The notes under the pieces are model-generated. The model saw only the letters and a program-made list of their open reading frames with translations, made no database searches and was not told the origin of the DNA. Source: Ilex aquifolium (taxonomy: Eukaryota > Streptophyta > Magnoliopsida > Aquifoliales > Aquifoliaceae). From it: a stretch of 64,000 nucleotides of DNA. A program made the position numbers and the translations under genes. Positions 59,691 through 64,000 of this stretch are shown here, one piece after another. How positions within the stretch are numbered: the first letter of the stretch is position 1; every line of letters starts with the position of its first letter. The DNA lies in contig OX637398.1 of NCBI GenBank assembly GCA_951799425.1, positions 1-64,000 on the forward strand. Reading direction: 5' to 3'.

Positions 59691-60379
59691 TCTCAATTGA
59701 CAACCTAAGAACTGTCAACCTGGTTGAAAACCCCATGCCCCTTTTCCCTCTCCAGTTTTTGTATCCATTGAACCCAATGGTGGAGTCAGCGGTATAATTT
59801 AGAGTTGGCACACTTTAAGTATAAGTTTTATTGTGTCCTCTAACAGATAAAAATAATGTGATATATTTATATTTTTTTACATCGTATTTGATGCTTAAAA
59901 AATTATTAAAAATAAAAGGGGCATGTTTGAAAAAATTTAATAAGATAACATATATACATCAAAGATCAATTATATAATCTATTTGACACAAATAAAAGTA
60001 ATATTCTATAATTTTTAATCTTCTTACAAATTCCACATTTTACTCATTTTTGCATATATATTCTATAATTTTCAAATAAGGAGACTGCAACAAATCATAC
60101 TGATACTCTAACATCACATAAACGTCACACATACAAATCAATTTTAGTTTGCTAATTTTAGGAGATTTAGTATGGACTTTTTGTTTTTTTTGTTCTAGTA
60201 CCTAAATTTTGACTGAATTAATTTTGTTTTTTCTAAATCATTAGGGTGGACCCAATTAAGAATATCCAAAAAAAATATAAAATATGTATAAGAAACCCCC
60301 TTCTCTCTTTCACTTTCTTGTTTGCAGCTCCCTCTCTGCGCCTCTCTCTCTCTCTCTCGCCTTTCTATGATTTTTTTTT

Positions 60380-60710
60380 GTGGTTGGCTAGTAGGTTTTC
60401 AGGGGTTGGGTGGTTAGCGATGGTGGGTTTTGCAGGGGGATTGAGTGGTGGATTTCAGGGGTTGTTGGTGGTGGGTTTCGGGGGTGCATGGTGGGTTTCA
60501 AGGGGTGGGTGGTGGTGGGTTTTTGCCGAGGGGGAGAGGGGGTGGTGGTGGGTTCCGGGATTGAATCACCAGTTTTGGTAGTGTGGTGGGGTTGGGTGGT
60601 GGGTTTTGGGGGCTATTGGTGGTGGGTTTCGATGGAGTTAGGTGGTTGGTGGTGGTGAGTTTTGGTGGTGTCGGGTGGTTGGTGGTGGATTTTTGATATA
60701 ATACCAAACA
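60380..60710. repeat. GGT/GGG-rich minisatellite-like tract
   Basis: Imperfect GGTGGTGGGTTTCGGGG-type units on the + strand. Apparent glycine/tryptophan-rich frames are artefacts. Similar in composition to 19168-19480. Confidence 0.8.
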
Positions 60711-61840
60711 TCTTTTATATTTTCAGTTTTTATCACAAAAAAAATAAAAATTAGTTATATTTTTTTTATATAAAAAAAACATAAAAATGAAAACATTACC
60801 AAACGCACTCTAAGTCAATTCTAAAAAACTATTTACTTTTACTTGGGTTAATTTTGACAAATTTAACAAAATCGTTATTTGCATGAGCAAATTGGTGACA
60901 ATGTCATAGATTAGTTCTCGATTTATTAGTAAATCTGTTCAAACATTTGTATAACATTTTAAAAAAAAATTAAACCGTTTATTAGTAAGTTATGCTATTT
61001 CAATTTACATTACTAATTACATTATTTTTATGGCCAAACGGTATTATTATTATTATTATATGGTTGTGGTAGGTGAGGTGAGTGTTATTGGGGGAGATGT
61101 GTGAGATGCTTGAGCTCTTGTTTGGGCGGCAAAAAGGGTAGCCCCAAGTCACAAAGGCACATGGGAATTGCATTAAAAAAAGAATGTGGGACTGAGTAAA
61201 CGGACCACATGATATGATATCATAGTTATATATATCCTTATCGTTTGGAATGCAATATTTTATTCCATCTGAAAAATGTATGTAGATGATCTCGACGAGT
61301 TCAGCCGATTTGAAATGATTACATTTGTAAAATTTTGACTCGTTCTCTACTTATAATTTACATTGAAGGGAAGACTTTCCATCTCCTACCACTTCTACAT
61401 ATAATTTGCCTTCATATGGATGGTAAAAGTATTAAAAGAATCTCCATCTCCATGACGACTACTACGCACGATCAGACAAATACAGAATTCTTGATGCCAA
61501 AAGAATAATAAAATTTAGAAAAATAATTGTATTTATATAAATTTTAATTGACAAAAATTTTAATATGTCAAAAAATTTAAAAAATAGAGAGAGTCTCATT
61601 AAAGATATGTCTTTCTAGAAGGGGTGTGGATGAATTTTTTTTTAAAATATATCATAGATAATTTAGTAAATTTATATTCTAATTAACACCATTAATTTAA
61701 TAAAGGTTGGGTGTCAATGAAAATTCGAAAAATAAAAAAAATATTTTTAAAAATACAATAAACTGAAAAAAAGTGGGACTGAAATTTTCCTTTGAAAAAC
61801 GGTAAGAAGGAACCAGATCTGACTGACAATCTACTCCACA
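60711..61840. other. Upstream region of the acetyl-CoA synthetase gene
   Basis: AT-rich sequence with a short (TTA)n run near 61045. No transposon ends, gene or clear core promoter recognised. Confidence 0.5.
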
Positions 61841-61868
61841 GTGACCCGTGATTCTGGTAGCCCGCACA

Positions 61869-61906
61869 GCTCTCTCTACCCTCTCTCTCTCTCTCCCTCC
61901 CTCTCC
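61869..61906 (+). repeat. CT-rich tract in the acetyl-CoA synthetase 5' leader
   Basis: A (CT)n-dominated tract lies 46-83 bases upstream of the ATG at 61952. It is typical of plant 5' leaders. No clear TATA box was found above it. Confidence 0.7.
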
Positions 61907-61951
61907 AAATCTAATCAATCTAATAATAAAAAGGGGCCAGGGGAAACGAAA

Positions 61952-63626
61952 ATGGCCTTCTCTTCTCCTGGGTACAAATATAGTACTAATAATAGTTTCG
62001 TGTATCTACCTGTCCCCAGTCCGATCTTTCTCATTAATTCGAAGTCCAACTCAAACCTGCCGTTCTTCAACGGCAACACAAATTCTACCTTCCGTATCTC
62101 ACGTTTTCCTTGTCTTCTTCGTCCGCCCTCGTCGTGCTCCATTGACCGTCTAAACTACCTTCACCGTCACCACCCTTTGGGTTGCAGCAGCAGAATAATA
62201 ATCAAATTACGAGTTGGTGGTCGTAGTTGGGGGTTGACGCCGATGGATACTCCTCCGGAGAGATCTTCTTTTACTCCCAGTCCTCGGAAATATGTGACAA
62301 CATCGGATCACTTGCGGCATGTGGAGTCGATGGCCACTCTGCCTTCGGGAGCCGGCAAGATACCCAGGTTGAACGCAGTCATACTCGGAGAGGCACTTGT
62401 TTCCGAGGAGGATGATCTCGTCTTCCCTAGCGACGATTTCTCTCGCCAGGCTCTCGTTCCCTCTACCCAGAAGGTCCTCCACTCAACTCCCTCTTTATCT
62501 TTTTGTCTTACATCCACCTCCATTTCTCCACTACCCATGTCCCAACCGTAAATGTTGTTTGTTTTCTATACCGACAACGATCATCGTCTCTTTTTTCGAT
62601 TTGCCGTGTCTTAGTCTTCGGCTTCTTTCTATTATTTTGACGATTTTGATGTTTTCCGGTTGAAATTTCATGAATCAGTATTTAGAGATGTATATAAGGT
62701 CAATTGAGGACCCTGCTGGATTTTGGTCTGATATTGCGTCTGAGTTCTACTGGAAAGAGAAATGGGGCCAACAGGTCTACTCAGAGAATCTTGACATCAG
62801 AAAAGGAAGCATCAAGATCGAGGTCCTTTATCGCATCCATCTCTTTTCGAATCCCATTTTTCCCAGTTATATGCCATTTTCTATCTTCCATATTATACTT
62901 AATCTTAGTAAATCACTCATCTCTCTGGGTAAGGCATGTTTGTGTTTCTGAACAGTGGTTCAAGGGCGGTACCACCAACATTTGTTACAACTGCTTGGAT
63001 AGAAACATTGAATCTGGAAATGGTGACAAAATTGCAATTTATTGGGAAGGAAATGAGCCTGGTCTTGACGGGACTTTGACATACAACCAACTGCTTGAGA
63101 GAGTTTGCCAGGTTTGCTTTTGCATCCTTCTCTTTCTATTGCTGCTGTATCAAATACCTGTTATAATTCTTGCGTTTCATCAAAATTCAATTGGATAAAA
63201 ATGTTGTTTTAACGTGTCCTGCAAACAGCTTGCAAATTACTTGAAAGATATTGGTATTAGGAAGGGTGATGCTGCTGTTATTTACTTACCCATGCTTATG
63301 GAACTGCCAATTGCAATGCTTGCTTGTGCGCGCATTGGTGCTGTTCACTCGGTATTGCACCGCAACATTCCTTATTTTCTCCTAAGATGTTTATCATATC
63401 TTATCTGTCTCTCAAGATTTTCTTAATTTCTGATTTCAAATTGTTCTTGTTTGTCAGGTCGTATTTGCCGGATTCTCTGCGGAGTCTCTTGCTCAAAGAA
63501 TAATGGATTGCAAACCAAAGGTCGTGATAACTTGCAATGCTGTTAGGAGAGGGTCTAAGATCATCAATCTCAAAGGCATAGTTGATGCTGCCCTCAAAGA
63601 AGCATCTCAAAATGGCATCTCTGTAG
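61952..63626 (+). CDS. ACS: Acetyl-CoA synthetase, plastid type, 5' part (five exons, continues past the window)
   Basis: Exons 61952-62473, 62679-62822, 62956-63111, 63229-63351 and 63458-63626 read as one frame of about 371 residues. The enzyme makes acetyl-CoA from acetate, ATP and CoA, in plastids of plants, feeding fatty-acid synthesis. After a long Ser/Pro/Arg-rich N-terminus (about residues 1-115, transit-peptide-like) comes [20 protein letters not shown], then the ACAS_N region [20 protein letters not shown], then [76 protein letters not shown] and [15 protein letters not shown]. These follow the Arabidopsis ACS order as remembered. The catalytic ATP-loop (YTSGSTGKPKG) lies downstream, outside the window. 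The last exon ends in phase 1 at a GT donor; no next exon is visible to 64000. A second in-frame Met at 62243 (residue 98) lies nearer the conserved part. Confidence 0.93.
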
Positions 63627-63646
63627 GTGAGAAATTAATTCATTGC

Positions 63647-63726
63647 TTCATGTCTTGGGTGCAATATCCTGTCCCTCCATATATGGTTCATGTCTTGGGT
63701 GCATTATCCTGTCCCTCCATATATCG
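63647..63726 (+). repeat. 40-base tandem duplication in acetyl-CoA synthetase intron 5
   Basis: TTCATGTCTTGGGTGCAATA... is repeated once with a 40-base period, starting at 63647 and 63687, with a few differences. It lies just after the exon ending at 63626. Confidence 0.85.
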
Positions 63727-64000
63727 TTAGGCCATACTCTTGGGCGAGGAAATATTTGATTGAAAAGGAAAACTATGTTAGGCATGGTTCAGGACCATTG
63801 GTTCTCCTTAACTCATTGTCAGTCTTTTCTAGCAATGGTGGCTGTTTTAAATCCCATCTTGTTGCAATATAACTTAATTGTACATGATTCTTCAATGAAC
63901 ATTGCACATTGTGATTCATGACGATAAGGACACAAGGTAATCATTTCTGGTTGTTGAAATATCCCAGACGCTTATAGTCTCAATGCACATCAATGCTGCC

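Noticed and set aside
60246-60707. Gly/Trp- and Pro-rich open frames
   Set aside because: Low-complexity GGT-rich tract translated in different frames.
1-64000. Search for CRISPR arrays, rRNA, tRNA genes and bacterial-type operons
   Set aside because: None found; the direct repeats present are TRIM, satellite-like or microsatellite, and the genes are spliced plant nuclear genes.

Overview
The window is nuclear DNA from a land plant, most likely a eudicot with a large, repeat-rich genome. The evidence is three genes with plant-type exon structure (GT-AG introns, AT-rich introns), a plastid-type glutaredoxin, a plastid-type acetyl-CoA synthetase, and plant repeat families (TRIM, Au-type SINE, RTE and L1 LINEs, Copia and Gypsy LTRs, hAT-like MITEs, Helitrons). 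I cannot name the species. No bacterial operon, CRISPR array, tRNA or rRNA gene was seen.

Layout. Positions 1-2500 hold a degraded retroelement ORF1 fragment, a small hAT-like MITE and a block of telomere-like CCCTAAA variants. Positions 2679-41938 (+) hold one very long gene of 24 exons for a 1011-residue importin-beta-like nuclear transport receptor of the transportin-3/importin-13 group. Coding sequence is about 3 kb of the 39 kb. The introns carry at least two L1/RTE LINE remnants, two Au-type SINEs, solo LTRs, a TRIM array, Helitron-like pieces and four copies of one MITE family. Positions 41939-45345 are intergenic and end in a foldback repeat of more than 1 kb, directly upstream of the next gene. 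Positions 45346-56922 (+) hold a three-exon gene for a CGFS monothiol glutaredoxin of the plastid GRXS14 type (184 residues). Its two introns (2.9 and 8.2 kb) carry Copia fossils, an RTE LINE, a further RTE fragment with a SINE inside it, and TIR elements. Positions 56923-61951 are intergenic, with a (CCA)n-rich Helitron-like element, two related TIR elements side by side and a GGT-rich tract. From 61952 (+) the first five exons of a plastid acetyl-CoA synthetase gene are present; the rest lies beyond the window.

The three genes share a strand but have no evident joint function: nuclear import of cargo, Fe-S handling or redox control in plastids, and acetate activation for fatty-acid synthesis. 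I did not find a new biological system. The most notable structures are the TRIM array, the four same-strand MITEs confined to one gene (one nested in a SINE), and the foldback element at the glutaredoxin promoter. Exon calls rest on reading frame, splice sites and remembered homologue sequences; no alignment was run.
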